From Monosporascus cannonballus (Eukaryota > Ascomycota > Sordariomycetes > Xylariales): a stretch of 64,000 bases of DNA. The stretch spans positions 620,001-684,000 of the forward strand of contig QJNS01000005.1 of assembly GCA_004154925.1 (NCBI GenBank), in the 5' to 3' direction. The notes below the pieces were generated by a model. That model saw only the letters and a list, made by a program, of their open reading frames with translations, was not told the DNA's origin and searched no databases. Shown in pieces: positions 1 to 14,300 of the stretch (position 1 is the stretch's first letter; each line of letters opens with the position of its first letter). A program made the translations under genes and the position numbers.

Positions 1-2055
1 TTAAAATCCTTTTTAAAACTTCCTTTTAATTCCTTTAGGTTTTATTATCTTATAGCTTTTTTATAAGTAACCTTTTTTTTCAATTCCTATTCGCATTTAT
101 CAAATTTTATTTATATTTTTTCGTTTAATACGTTAAGCTGTTATATCTGTCATTATTATTAGCGTATTAATTTTTCGAATCGTATTGATTATTCCTGGTT
201 TTATGATAATTTCTTTCCTTACCGAATAAATTATTTTCTTATATTTTCGATTATATCCTATTATACGTCGTTTTAATTGTTATTTTAAGGTTTTTTATAA
301 ATTAACCTATTTTCTTCTTAATAATTGTTTTCGGGATTTATAATAAACACTAATTAAAAATGGAAGTCCGTAATAAGTTTTTAATAATATTTTTTAATCG
401 TACGCTGGATTAATTTTTTTTTCGTTTGGTAATCGTATTATTTATAACAACAAAAAGGGTTTTACTACGAGCATTACTTTTTTTCGGGCTAATTTCTTAT
501 TTCGGTCAATTGCTGGATATTTTTAAGCGCTATAAATCGAAAATATCGATATTATTATTTATTATTTTTATTATATCCGGTACGATTTAGAAAATCGAAT
601 TCCTTATAATATATACTGGTGATCCGTTTATAAATATATTATTTCCATTTTTCTTAATCGGGATATTTTCGTTATCGGCAATATATGGCGTATATTTTAC
701 CATATCGATCAAATATTCCAGGATAAATATTTTTTATTTAGTTCTGGTATTTACGTAATTATTTTCGTTATGTTTTTTGTTATATTTGTAATTTTTATTA
801 AGTTAACTTTGTAATTTTTCGTATTTTTCGTCAAACTTTTTATCGTTATAATTTTTGTTAAACCTTTTGTCGTAAGCTTAATATATATTTGGGTTAAATT
901 ACATTAATAGCTTTAATATTATTTCCCTAATAATTTCTGGATTGTTTTTCCGGTGTAGGGGTTTAGTTATTTTACCGTGGCTTTTTGGGTTTCTTATATT
1001 TATAAATTTTGTGTCTTATTTTACCATAATTAAAATATGTAATTTAATTTTAATTTTATTTATGGGTAACGCCGAATTCCATAGCTCCTAGCGTTATTCC
1101 GTAAGAAATAAAAGGTGTATTTCGTTTTTTCCCTTAATTAAACTTATATTCCGAATATAAGATACATTATTTTTTTATCGTTTTTTAAATTACCGATTAT
1201 CGAGTATGATTATCTTTGCGATATACCGGTCCGAGGTAACTAACTATTTGATCTTAATAATTTAATTTTTATATTATTATTTAACCTTTGGCAAAATATA
1301 TTAATAAAGGTATCGGTTTCGTTATTTTCGTATCCGGCCCTAACTTTAAAACTTTTAAAAATTACGGTATATTTCAATATAGGGTTTTTTGGTCGGAATT
1401 ACAAAAATATTTAAGCCGAAAATCGTTTTTATCCGAATTACCGAAATTATTGCGCATTTTATTTTTAAAATTGGTATAAAGTAAAAATATTTTATTATTA
1501 AAAACTTTTTATAATAAGTTTAAATTAATTAATTACATTTTTTATTAGGCATATTTTTATTATTAAAATTATATTTATTAAGTTATTAAGTTTTAGAAAA
1601 TAAAGGTAAATTTATGCCTCCGTTAAAAATGATTAAAGGTTATTTTTTTCATCGTAGGGTTTTGGTTTTTTTGGCTTTATGCGGGCAAAAGCAATTTAGG
1701 TAAATAATATAGTTTTAAATTGTTTAATTTTTTTTTAGTTTCCGAACTCGAATCTAAAATTGTTTAATAAGGTTTTCCTAAATGTTAATCGATATTTTGA
1801 TAATATTAAATATTATTTAAAGTTTAACGATATTATTAAATACAGACTTGTAATATATAACTGCAATATAATTTAATTAATTATGAAAGATTAAATTAAC
1901 GGATTTATATTAATAAAAATATCGTAAGAATCTAAATAATAAATATAATAATTATATTACGTTTCGTAATTCCAAAAAGAGTTTAAGTAACGATATTATA
2001 TTGCAAGCTGGTATTATGTAGGTTATAGAAATAATATATATATATATATTCTTTT
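1..2055. repeat. AT-rich RIP-degraded tract, no gene
   Basis: The stretch is dominated by A and T, with frequent stops in all frames and many TA dinucleotides, as expected of RIP-mutated repeat DNA. CpG is still present here and there, while CpA/TpG is scarce. Only short chance reading frames occur, such as a 63-codon one at 1288-1479 that opens with TTG. I could not name the parent element. Confidence 0.7.
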
Positions 2056-2277
2056 TGTTAGCTGGATTATTACCAGTAAGTTCATAATCCGGTTTATTAA
2101 CTTATTACCAGTAAATTGGCGATCCGGCTTATTGGCTTATTACCAATAAATTGGTAATCCGGTTTACTGGCTTATTACCAGGGAGTAGGGATTTATTACG
2201 TGACTTGCCTTACTAATCATTTGTGATTAGGTCGCGAAAGACCGTTTTTGGAGACCGTAGCTCGTTAGGCCATAACA
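2056..2277 (+). repeat. Candidate LTR containing 35-bp tandem repeats
   Basis: The segment opens with TGTTAGCTGG and closes with GGCCATAACA, the TG...CA pattern of an LTR. It is less mutated than its flanks from about 2170. It lies directly upstream of a Gypsy-type pol remnant in the same orientation, so it may be that element's 5' LTR. No 5-bp target duplication is visible at its two edges, as expected if it is one LTR of a longer element. Boundaries are inferred. Confidence 0.4.
2070..2209 (+). repeat. 35-bp tandem repeat, three units plus a partial
   Basis: The word TTACCA recurs at 2070, 2105, 2140 and 2175, an exact 35-bp period. Each unit runs from a TTACCAGTAA-like start through ATCCGG to a TTATT..CTTA end. 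Units differ mainly by C/T or G/A changes, consistent with RIP. The array sits inside the candidate LTR and could be enhancer-like direct repeats. Confidence 0.8.
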
Positions 2278-4831
2278 ATTTATTCCATAAATATATGTTT
2301 TTTATTTAGGGTCCTAATTAGAAATATATTATAGAAACGTTTAAAAAAGAATTCATAACGGTTTTAACCTTAATTATTATTAATTATAGCTCCGGATTAA
2401 GAAAAATAATTATAAGGATAAATTCGTACGAATAGGGTTTCGAAAAAATATTAAGCCAGATAATTAATAGCATAAAGTATTCGGCGCGTTATAAAAGTAA
2501 TATTTAAAAGGGAACCGAATGAAATTACGATATTACCAAATTAAAATATCGAATTATTTTCAAAATCTTAAGGCGATTCCGGAATTATATTTATGGAATT
2601 CGATTTACGTTAAAAATTAACGTTAAAGTATTAGTTATATAAATTAAAAACTTTATACATTTATTACTCTGTATCTTATTAATTCATTAAATTAGGTAAA
2701 TTAAGTTTTTCGATTTCGAAATTAAATATATTTTAGCCAAAAAAATACGGCCGTTAATTAATTACCGAAAAAAACCAGCCGAGTTTTTTAACGAATTAAA
2801 TAATTAATAGGAAAGAAAAGTCGATAATTTTATTAATATCTAATTAAACATTATTGGGCTAAATTTTAAAGCCGGAATAATACAAATAAAAAGGGAAAGT
2901 TTTTTAATGAAGATTTAATTTAAACGGTTGCAAAAATACGTAAAAGTTTTAATAATATTAACACTGCATAATCGATTATCGGAAGTAATAATAAGAAAAT
3001 AAATAACCTTTAAAACCGAAACTCTAAAATATTTTGTCCAGGACGGTATTTTATGGTACAAAACAGAAAAGCAATATAACAATCGCAAAGTTGTCGATAG
3101 CAAATAAAAACGCCTAATAATAATTAAATAATATTATAAGAATTGCAATTATAAAGAACGAAATATACGTTATCGATATATAATTGCTTCATATTATTGG
3201 CGCAATATATATAGGCATATACGGAAAATAATTTTTACTTACGTTCCATGTTAAAAATCTGCGAATTAAGGTTTCGCAAAAAATTATAACTTTTTAAATC
3301 CTTTAGACATCGTAAGTATTTAAATTATTAACATTTAATTTATATCAAACGATAATCAGTATAGAGCAATTATTAAAACCCGATATATATTATCCGAATA
3401 GTTCGAAATCAAAACCCTATATACGGTTATTTTTACGGTAATTAAAAAATTCCTAAACGAATATATCTTTTACCAATACGGAATTCCGGTTAAAATCAAA
3501 ATCGACGGAGGTTTTTAAAATAAAGAAAAAATTTTCGAAGCCGATAAGATATTGAAGATTAAACGAAAGATTAAAACTATATATATTATTTAACGGTAAG
3601 GATTGATTAAAAAAAAGTATATCCTAATTGTTAAAAGATTAATAAAAACAACGGACGGTACAGATAAAAAATAAGTTATGTTTTTGTCCAAATAATATTT
3701 ATAAATAATATTATTATAAAAAATTACGGTTTTAGCCTTTATGAATTATTATATAGCTACAAAGCGTTTTTGCCAATCGAAATTATAATACCGATATAAA
3801 GAACCATAATATAAAATCTTAATATATTAAAAGAAAATTTAATTATATAGCGAATTAAATTATAATAATACAAAACCGATAACATTATTAAAGTAACTAA
3901 AATAATTATTACATAATGTTATAAGGCTACTTAATTTACCGATTAAAAAAACAAAAGAAAATAAGGATTTGGCCTTTAGAAATTAACAGCCTAATATTAC
4001 TCTATAATATATTACGATATATTAATTTATTCAGAACAATAAAGTTAAAATACCGATAAATAAAACCGTACTTAATAAATAATTTAATTCATTAGGGTAT
4101 TTACAGTTTAAAAGAATTAATAAGATATTATTACGGGGAATTTTCTTTCCTAATAAACTAAAGTAATTTATTAAGAATAAATAAGAATATCAGGAACCGG
4201 TTAATTTACAAAAAGATAACTAGATAAAACTATTACCTAACGAACTCGATTGGTTATACGATATTATAAATAAAACGTCAAACGGCATAAATATCGAATT
4301 ATCGAAAAACTAGCAACTTAAAACCTTAAAACCTGTTAAAACAAATATTAGCATTTAAATACCGAATGAATAATGCGAAAACTATATAATTATAAATAAC
4401 AATAACATATACGAAATTAATGAATCGGGCAAAAAGAAAAAATCATTACGGTTATTAATAAAATATTAATATATAGAAGGAAATATTAATTTATATTTTT
4501 ACTAAACTCTTAAACCCGCTAAAATGTCAAAATAATAATTTACTCGAGTTTTTTGCAACACTGCAAACTTTAATTATATAACGGAAATCGGTAAACTTGT
4601 TTTAATTAAACGTTAAAAAAACCGCCATCAAATTCCTAAAAAACCTTATAATTTAATTTATAAATATTTAATATAATTTACGGTCTTTTTATAAAACGCG
4701 TTCGGAAATCTTTAAATTAATTATACTTAAATATATAATTATATTTATCGATTAACCTAATATAATTATTACAAGCATTTTCCGCAAAACCAAAAAACAA
4801 TATATATCCAAAAAATAAAAACATTCCGTAA
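2278..4831 (+). pseudogene. RIP-degraded Gypsy-type retrotransposon pol (integrase part)
   Basis: Pieces of an LTR-retrotransposon polyprotein are readable on the plus strand through many stops. Around 3027-3200 the translation resembles the linker and zinc-binding start of Gypsy integrases, with a VQDGILWYK-type stretch. At 3477-3515 it reads YGIPVKIKIDGGF, which fits the integrase catalytic-core motif around its second acidic residue. Further on no motif is secure. The reading frame is closed throughout by TAA and TAG, so this is a dead copy. RT and RNase H parts were not recognised here. Family assignment to Gypsy/Ty3 is inferred from the integrase. Confidence 0.55.
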
Positions 4832-4983
4832 TGTTACGGCCTGGTCCCCCCTAACGTCTTCCAACATGTATTGAGGGTACGAGTACATATAGACAGCTGT
4901 AAGCACCAGGATGATTGCCACAATTGCGATCATTCCACCGATGTTTTGCCCTGGTGGCGTGATGGTATGGTGTAGCTATAACA
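4832..4983. mobile_element. Small 152-bp solo LTR with perfect TSD
   Basis: A block of normal base composition stands out from RIP-degraded DNA. It begins TGTTACGGCC and ends GCTATAACA, giving inverted TGTTA/TAACA termini. It is flanked on both sides by the 5-bp direct repeat CGTAA (4827-4831 and 4984-4988). These are the marks of LTR-retrotransposon integration followed by LTR-LTR recombination, or of a very short LTR element. It carries almost no RIP-like mutation, so it either inserted after the surrounding DNA was mutated or is too short to be recognised by RIP. The parent element is not in the window. Confidence 0.75.
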
Positions 4984-4988
4984 CGTAA

Positions 4989-7900
4989 TTTCTAAACGAT
5001 TTAAAAACGTAATAATATTTTTTATAAAATTCGCACAATACCAAATTAAATACTTTAAAAACCTAAATAAATAACCCTTTTACGTACCGAAAATCCTTAA
5101 CAAAATATACCATAAATTAATCTAAAAAACCGGCGCGAGTAACTTCGACAAATACGGCTTTTATCCCGGGCTTGCTTTTAAGAAGCAATATTTTGGTGAT
5201 CGGCGACTAGGCGTTAACAACTTCCCAAAAATTGGCACCGGTAATTCGCCATTTTAAAAACCGACTAATAGCAGGACCGAAAATAAACAAAATAAATATT
5301 GCTCCAAACATATATTATTAATCAAAACAAAACAGTTTACGATAAGAAAAATGGTGTATTTTAAAATATTTAAAGAGAATATAAATAATAACCGCATTAT
5401 TATTTCAAATATCGATCATATATTAGAATTAAAAAAAATGCTGACGAAAATTTCATATGCTAATATTAATAAATTGACCAGAAAATCAGTTAATAATTTT
5501 TGGATCGGAAAGAATTGATAAATTTAAAGGTAACGAAAGTTTTTTAATATTAATATTAAATACTAGCGTCATTAATCGATAACTCCTAAAGAACTGCTCG
5601 ACGGTACTTAAAATTAGAAAAGCTGCCGGATTACTCTTAATAAATTACCATATTGTTTGTTAAAAATAATAAGGTTTAAACAAAAATAAATTATTTATAA
5701 CTAAAATTACAAAAAAAAAATTATTGCTTTTAGTAATATTCCAAAATCGATATCCAAAAAAGACGCAACTTGGGTATAAAAACCTAACGATACATAGGAT
5801 TTTGATTTTTACGAATATCAGAAAAATTAATGGGAAGCTTATTATTACGTTAAAATTAAAAAATCAAAAGCTTATTTATTTTACGAATAAAAAGTTTAAC
5901 AAATATAAAATATTTTAAGGCTTTAAGGACGTAACGACAATATACCGAGAAACGATCGAAATTTGGGAGATTTTAATTATATCGAATTTAGCCGCTCCTA
6001 ATAATATCAAAAATATTATTTTTAATTAACGGATAACTTATCTGCTTAACCAGTTCCTTAAAACCCGTATTAACACAAAACCTTTAATACTTAAAAGGTT
6101 TTAACGGTTTGAAAATGCCTATAATAATCCGATTAAACGTATTAAATAAAAGAGAAAATATATATAAATATAAATATTAATATACGCAAATGGAAAATAA
6201 ATATTATTAATAAAAAATAAGGGTTTATAAAAATTAAAATCTGAAAAAGTACAAAAATAATAACGCCTATAAATAATTAATCGGAAGTGATAATAACGTA
6301 CGGTACCTTCCTTAATAACATTAAATAAAGATTTTCTAAAATTTCTTCGCCGTACCAAAATTCTTTTCGGAAAAATAATTAAGAATAACAAATATCGATT
6401 AATTACTATTATTCTTTATTATCGTTATTAAACATCTTCCGATACTATATTAATTTTACAATTTATTAACCATATCTTATATGTATTTATCTGCATTATA
6501 ATTCTTTATTTACTATATATCCGGATCCTATTATATATATTATAATACCGACGTTGTCGAAAAGGTAATCCAAATAACCGGCTTAAATTAATCCTAAGCC
6601 AAACCCCAAGAAAATAAATTAATCTAAGTTTACTAAATTAAATAAGGTTGCGAATAGTAAAGTTTTAAGTACGTCAAAATTTAAAAAAATATTAGAAAAG
6701 TTATACGGTAACATTTTATTTTAAATTCTCATATTCCGTCCTAATCGGAAAATTAATTTTCATCGATTAATACCTATTACCCCATATAATTAAGGAAAAA
6801 ATCGCCTTTAGAATTATTCTAGAATACCACCAAATTTCGAAAATACTCCGAATTTATAGCATAATACTATAATTATTTTACTTTGAACAATTATTATACG
6901 TATTACTAACGAAAAATACCTTCGATTAGAAAATATTACGACATTAACATACTTATTTTCGTATAAGGCTATAAAAAATAAGTTAATATATATTTTCGAA
7001 ACCGGTTATTTCATTACCTAAGGATATTATATGCCACTAAATAAAAAGATAAAAATTACTATTTGTAACTTAGATTTTAATTACGTTTAAATAATAACTT
7101 ATAACATTATTCGTATTAATAAAACTAAAAAATATAAATATTAAGTTAGCTTTTTACATATTTGATTAAAACGTATTTTTCTAATATTTAATAATATTTT
7201 TTCAAATAATCAAATTAGGAAAATGCTAAACCTTTACCGATAAAAATAGAAGCAAATTAGTTTTGATAATTTACCTGTATATATTGGCAAAGCCAAAATT
7301 CTTAAACAACATTTTAGCTGGATATATAATATTTAAGTTCCTTATTTATTTTATATTATTATACAAAGACCTTATTTATAAAAAATAAAAAAGCTTATTT
7401 TACACGAAAAACGTTAATTAGTCGAAAAAATAAAACCAAAAATTAACGCGTACCTAGGTTTACATAAAAGATATTAGGATGAAAACGTACTTAAAGGATT
7501 TTAATCTAATAAACGGCCGTTACTAATTTTTAAAAACTTTTCGGATTTTCCTTTATTTTTCGACCAGGATATTGGCATATTTCGTTAACCCCTCAATGGC
7601 CTTACGTTAATGCGCAAATTACATAACGATATCAAAATAGAATATATATTTCGCCCGTTAATTAATAATTAGCGTATCCGAGCCATTTTAATAGGGACTT
7701 ACAAAACCCCGTATTAATAGGTAAGAAATACATATTAAATTGCTGCGAAACGACCAGAACCTTATTTTGTCCCAGGATCGCCAAATTAAAAAAAATATAA
7801 GAAATCGATTACCGATTAATAATTAAAAAATAAAATACCGACAAATAAGAAGAAGGCTTTTTAACGCGAAAAGTTAGTTAAAAAATGAAATCAAAATCCT

Positions 7901-8035
7901 GAATTAAAAATGTTAAAGGATATATTACGTCGAAAAAAAAGGAGTAATCAATAAGGATATAAGGATAATATGCTTATTATAACGTTGGATTATTATTATT
8001 TTTTACGATAAAACGGAGACGTTTTCTATCGTAAA
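4989..8035. repeat. AT-rich RIP-degraded repeat DNA
   Basis: Dense stops occur in all frames with an AT bias. A few less mutated patches (about 5130-5290, 7560-7620) suggest the rest of one or more retroelements, but no catalytic motif could be read with confidence. The 64-codon plus and 90-codon minus frames here have biased, low-complexity translations and are not supported as genes. Confidence 0.6.
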
Positions 8036-8340
8036 AAAAAAGCTTGAAATGGGGCGGGATATTACACCCATAATCAGGTTCGGCTAATCAGAAAGCCCAA
8101 ATTTCGCATATATATTAAGAAATTCTTTTTCACCATAAGTTTACCACCTAACCATTATTAACGATCATCACCACTTAGCATATTTTTTGTTATTTTTTAG
8201 TCATCGAGGTTTAACACTATTAATATAATCTGATTAAGTTTTTCATTTTCGACAATTCCATTCCGTACCGTGACATACAATGGTTATCCGCACTGATCAA
8301 AACCAATTCTCCCTACCCCAAATCATTATTAAACTTAAAC
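8036..8340 (+). repeat. Possible polypurine tract and mutated LTR start
   Basis: A purine run (GGGGCGGGA-like, near 8050) is followed by TATTACACC, which could be a RIP-altered TGTTACACC, the usual junction of polypurine tract and 3' LTR. The next 280 bp are less AT-rich than the flanks. No matching second LTR or target duplication was found, so this is a suggestion only. Confidence 0.25.
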
Positions 8341-11300
8341 GGTTTTTGCTTAATAAGTTCTCGAATAAGTTAAATGAAAGTAAAAGTTCATATTTAGTTC
8401 AGAATATAATCGAATTAGTTAAAGCGGTTCCCGGTCTTAATAAATAGCAATATTGGAATATTTTAAAAAATCGCTTATTTTTTGCGATTTATATAATATA
8501 CGAAAGAATTTTACTTTTTATTTTAGGAAAAGGATTAGTAATTTTTTATAAATAGCGAAATTTGTTTCATTAAAATAACGGCGCTATATGCTTATACCAT
8601 AAACCGATCTATATAAGTTACGGATTATTACTGTGTTATAAGTTCGACAAATATCGGAAAAAATTATAAGGCCGTTGCAAATCGCGTCAGGTTTTAATCG
8701 GGATATACTATATACGGTTTTTTTATTTAAATTAGTAATTAACGATTTAACGGCAATCCCAACAATTTAAATACTAAACAGGTATATAATTTATATATTT
8801 TCGCAACTTGGAATTATAATTTCGGTTATTGCAATACCTGTATTTATACGCGTAATTCGCGATATATTAAATAATTTTAATTAGCAATTTATTTCGTTCC
8901 CCTTATTTATAATTTGGGCGCAGAATTTAACGTTTCTTAATATTTTTAATTTTTCAGCCTTATTTTCGTTACCGTATTTATATTTGCATAATTCGTTTGC
9001 TTTTATATTATTACCGGAATCGCCGGCGTTATCAAAACGTAACAATCCATAGTCCGATATTATAAATAATATATCGAAAAAAAAGGTCGAAATAACAATT
9101 ATTATTAAAATTAAGAAATTACGCGTTAAGAATAAACGGCATCTATTAGATAATAATGTTAGTAATATATTAAAAAATAATTACGATATTACGTTAAAAA
9201 ATAAGAAACGAAATTCTGCCGGTCTTAATTAAGGCCAATAACAAAAAACGCGTTCGGTTTCGGCGCGGTATTGTAGTCGTAAAACGCGATAATTATAAAT
9301 ATTTACATAATATTAATTAAAGCTATTAATATATTATTTAATTGTGAAATTTGTTATTTTTATTAATTTTTAATTTATTATGCTTTATGCGAGATATTAA
9401 GTCGTCCTAATCCGAATTAATTTTATGCCGTAATAAATATATAATACATTTTGTTTAATTAGAAAAATTAACGGAATTTTGTATTACGTAATTCGAATTA
9501 TAATTTACCGCGGTTATTATCAAATTATCTTTTAAATTTATAGTTTTTAATTTATAATGCAAAATTAAAACTTTTTAAATCTTATTTCTTAGTTGCTTTC
9601 TTCGAATTCGTTATATTAATTCTTAAAATATTTTTTATTCTTTTAACCTTTGAAATACCTTGGTCCGGCTCGAATAATTAGAATAAAAAATCGATTATAC
9701 GGATAAATAAGTAATATAAATAAGTTTTCGCCAGTATTAAGAAAATTATGTTTTTATTATTAATATAATTATTCCGGCGGCCGTTTTTTTCTAAATAATA
9801 GTTAAAAATGTTTAAAATCTCCGGTTTGTAATAAATCCTTATTAATTATATTTTATAATTTTAATTTTTTATGAAATATTATTAATATCTATTTATATAT
9901 GGTCCCAATTAATATTTTTTAAGGCCGTTCGTATGTTTTATCGCTGTTTTATTAAAAACTTTTAAGAATTATTTTTTTTCGAATTAAAACTTTTTAATTT
10001 TTTTAATAAAAATCGACGGCCGCATTTAACTTTGTTTTTGCCGCGTTTTCCTTTTGTTGGCATAACTGGATTCCCGGCTAGTTTTAAGAATTTCTTTATT
10101 TTTTCCCCGGCTGATTTTAGGAATTTCTTTATATTAAAATCTTATATAAGTATAATAACAGTCGAATATTCCGAATTACCGCCGAAATCCTTAATATTAG
10201 TACCAAATATACCGCGGTACTTAAAAATCTAATTTATATCTAAAATTATTTGCTCGGTAGCTAATTAGGTATAATCGCGGACTTTTCTTTCGCTTAACAT
10301 CATAAAACTAACATTTCTATAATATATATTATAAGATATATCGTAATTTTATATTTCTTTTAATTGGAATTATAAATTTATCGTTTTTCTAGTATTATCC
10401 ATATTATGTAAATTATTATAAATTATAAATTCTCAAAAACAATTAACGGCCCGAATTATACGGTTTTTTTATAAAATATATGTTAATTATATATATAACA
10501 TAGAAAATATGTATTTTATAATTCTAAAAACTTATTATTTAATAATACGTATTATCCGTATTAATAATTTTATTATTATATTTTAATATAAAAACAAAAC
10601 CAATAATATTATATATTATATAATCATCTTTTCGGGATTTAGTAAAAACGAAGCTTGGAAATTAGTAAAATATATAAATAAATCGTTTATTAATTTTTTA
10701 TAAGTTATATATAAAATTAAAATGTCGGAATATTTATTTAAATATTATTCCGAAATTATTATGCCTAAATTATATATTAATACATATATAACGGTAAATA
10801 ATTTACGTAATTTAATATATAATCATAAAATTTGTTTTATAAAAACCTTATAATATTAAACTTTTGTCGAATAATCGTTTAACTTAAAACAGGTTTATTT
10901 TATAAATTAAAATAAAATTTGGAAAAATAATATATATAATACGAAATAAGGTACGGAAAATAACGTTATAATTAATATAATTGATATCGAAAGTTAACTT
11001 AACTTTATTATAATTTTTATATATATTTTTACTTTTTATTAAATCATTATACATTTTCCGAATATAATTACTATTTTTTGCTTTTTAAACGGTAATAATA
11101 ATATTATAATAACTATTTAATACTAAATATATATAAATAAATATTTATAATTAAGAGTTTCCTTAATATTATAAATTTATTAATATAAATTCGGCTGAAT
11201 TAAAATTAAAAATATAAATCACAAATCTAAAATTTAATATATAACATAAAATAACAATATTAAATAATTATTGAATATATTAATTATATTACTAAGGAAA

Positions 11301-14300
11301 ATATAAGGATTTATAATATATAAATAAGCTTTACGGATAATTAATATATTATAAAAATATATTAAATTAATATATACAATTAAAATTAGAATAGGTATAA
11401 ATTTTGAAATATAAATAAAAACATTAATATTATTCTTTTTTATAACGAAATAATAATATATAAAGAAAAAACTTATTCGTTATATATAAATTATATAAAA
11501 TTTATATTATATTATAAACTTTATAATATAATTCATAAAAACTTTTAATAAAATATATATTAAATATAATTATTATAAATATATAATATATAATTAATAT
11601 TATTTACTTAATTGGTATGTTTTAAAACTTTAAATATTTATTATATTTTATTATATAATAATAAATTATTTACAATATAATATATATTTTAATATATTTT
11701 ACGAAATTATAAAAGGTAAATAAATTCTTTACCGATACAATAAAGGTAGTTTTTTATATAACCTTTAATAATATATTTCGAATATATCTCAAAAATTTTA
11801 TTCGCCCGATTAAAAAAATTAAATTTGTTCATAATATCCTTAAAAAATAACTTATTCCCGAACAATAATTTATTTTTAAAAAATAACTTTAAAAACAGTT
11901 AATAAAATCTCGGACTAAAAAATAACGGGAATAGGTATTAAAACAAAAATAATTTGCTTCCAATAAATAATTTTAAAAATAAATAATAAAATCTTTAATT
12001 AACATATAATCGGAATTAATATTAAAATAATTCATAATTAGGCGAAATCGGTAACGTAATCACGATTAAAATATTTTCATATTAAATAAGCAATATTAAA
12101 TAATTTTAAAATATAAGAAATTTTTTACAGAAAATATATATTTTACGTACCCGATTTCAAATATTAAACGTATATTATATAATTATATTAATATGGCGGA
12201 AAACTCAAAAAAAATATTTTAGGTTTTAATAATAATGTAAATATATATTAATTAAAACAATTTTACCATTTTTTTAATTTTTAATAATTCGTTAAGATTA
12301 CAAAAAACTTATATTATAAATAAAACTTTTTATTTCGGAAATATAAGGTATTTATATAAATACTAAATATTAATAATATAATTTGAAATATATTCCGTAA
12401 TAATAACTAGTAAAACAAAATTTACGTTATAACGGATTATACCGGTTTTATAAATTATTAAATTATTAAATTAATTACCTATTTCTAATTAATTAAGGTT
12501 TTTATAATTTAACAAAAAGGTTATATATACCGGGTATTATATAAATAATATAAGAAAAGATTTATAATTTTATAAATCGGGCCGTTTAACCAAGAAATAT
12601 ATATTAAATAATTATTTTTAAATATTATAATTTACAGAATTATACCAATAACAAATATACAAATTACGTATAAAAAAGGGCATAAAAAATATATATATAA
12701 CTTTCAAATATACGATATTATTATATAATTTAAATATATATTTTATGTAAAAAAATAAATATAAATATTACGTTTAAAAGGAGTAAAGTTTTAGAACTTC
12801 AAAACGTAAAAGAAATTATTAATGCATAAATCATAATAACGTACAAAAAAATAAAATAAAAAGAAAAGATTTTTAAAAATTATTTAAAAACGATAATTAA
12901 TAAATTAATTATAAGCGAGATATACGGGTTAATCTTAAATTATACGTTATATTTAACTATAAATAATACGATATGTTTTCAAGATTTTACGAAAAATAAA
13001 ACGTTAAAATAAAATATAATTAATTTAAATAACATAAATTATAAACTTAAATATTTAAATTAATTTCATTAATAATTATATCGCATATAATATCGTATAA
13101 TATTATTTTTTTATTTGCGGTTTAATTATTAAAAATAAATAAATTATATTAATATAATAATTAAATATTTACGGTTATAAATAACGTAATTCTGAAATTA
13201 ATTAAATATGATTACGTAAATAATATATATATTATATTATTTATTAAAAGATATAAAAAAATAAAAAAAAATTAAAAAGTTATATTAATAATTTATTTTC
13301 GTTCGATAAATCTTTATTTTGTTTATTTGACAATAACGAACACGATAACCGACCGTTTTAATTAAAATTATAAATTACGTTATTAATAATATACATTATA
13401 GGATTATAACTTTTTTCCGTATATAAGATATTTTAATTATTCGGAACTAATTTATTTTTAATAAATTCTGGACTTAAAGCTTTTCGGATAATTATATTAA
13501 AATTATTTATAAATTAATTTTCGTTTTTTGCCGTATTTAGCTAAATAAGTTTATTTACGTCGTTAATAATAAGTACGGTATTATTAAAATCGACAAATTT
13601 TATTTCTATAATTTTATAATCCGCGGCTAAAATAATTTCGTAATTTTAATCGTCTTTTTTATCCGAAATAGATATTATTTAATAAACCAAAAATTCCGAA
13701 ATATAAAATAAACGTATTTAAAATTTTCGTTACGAAAATCTCGAATAACGTAACGTTCGCGAAAAAACATAATAAGTATAAAATTCTCATTATCAGAATA
13801 TACGATACTTAATTAAAAACGAATTTCGGATAAAAATATTATAAATATTATAAATATTATTTTTTCGCTTAATAAAATTCGCTAATAAGCTATAAATTAT
13901 AATATTTGCCCGTTTAATCAAATCTTTTTTATATTTTGTTATTAAAATTTGCCGAAATTAAATTCGATATTAAAATCGATTTAAAAATTATTTAATTTAA
14001 TATTATAAAATATAATATCTAATCGAAATAAAGTATTTTTTTACTGTAATTAAAATAACCGGCCTTATAAAAATATTAATATCGGTATTAATCGTTTAAT
14101 ATAATTAATTTCGTAATATTATATAATATATGAAAAATATAAATAAATATAAGTCTTTTAAAGGAAATAATAATAATTTCGAAATTTCTTATTAATAAAA
14201 ATAATATTAATTAATAATTAATTATTATTTTATGAAATATCGGTTATAGTAAAAATATTTCCGGTCTTATAATTATTCGATAAAAACGTTTTATTTTATA

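Noticed and set aside
4832..4983. Minus-strand open stretch with a membrane-helix-like translation (MIAIVAIILVLTAVYMY)
   Set aside because: The block has LTR-type ends and a perfect target duplication, which explains it better than a captured gene fragment.
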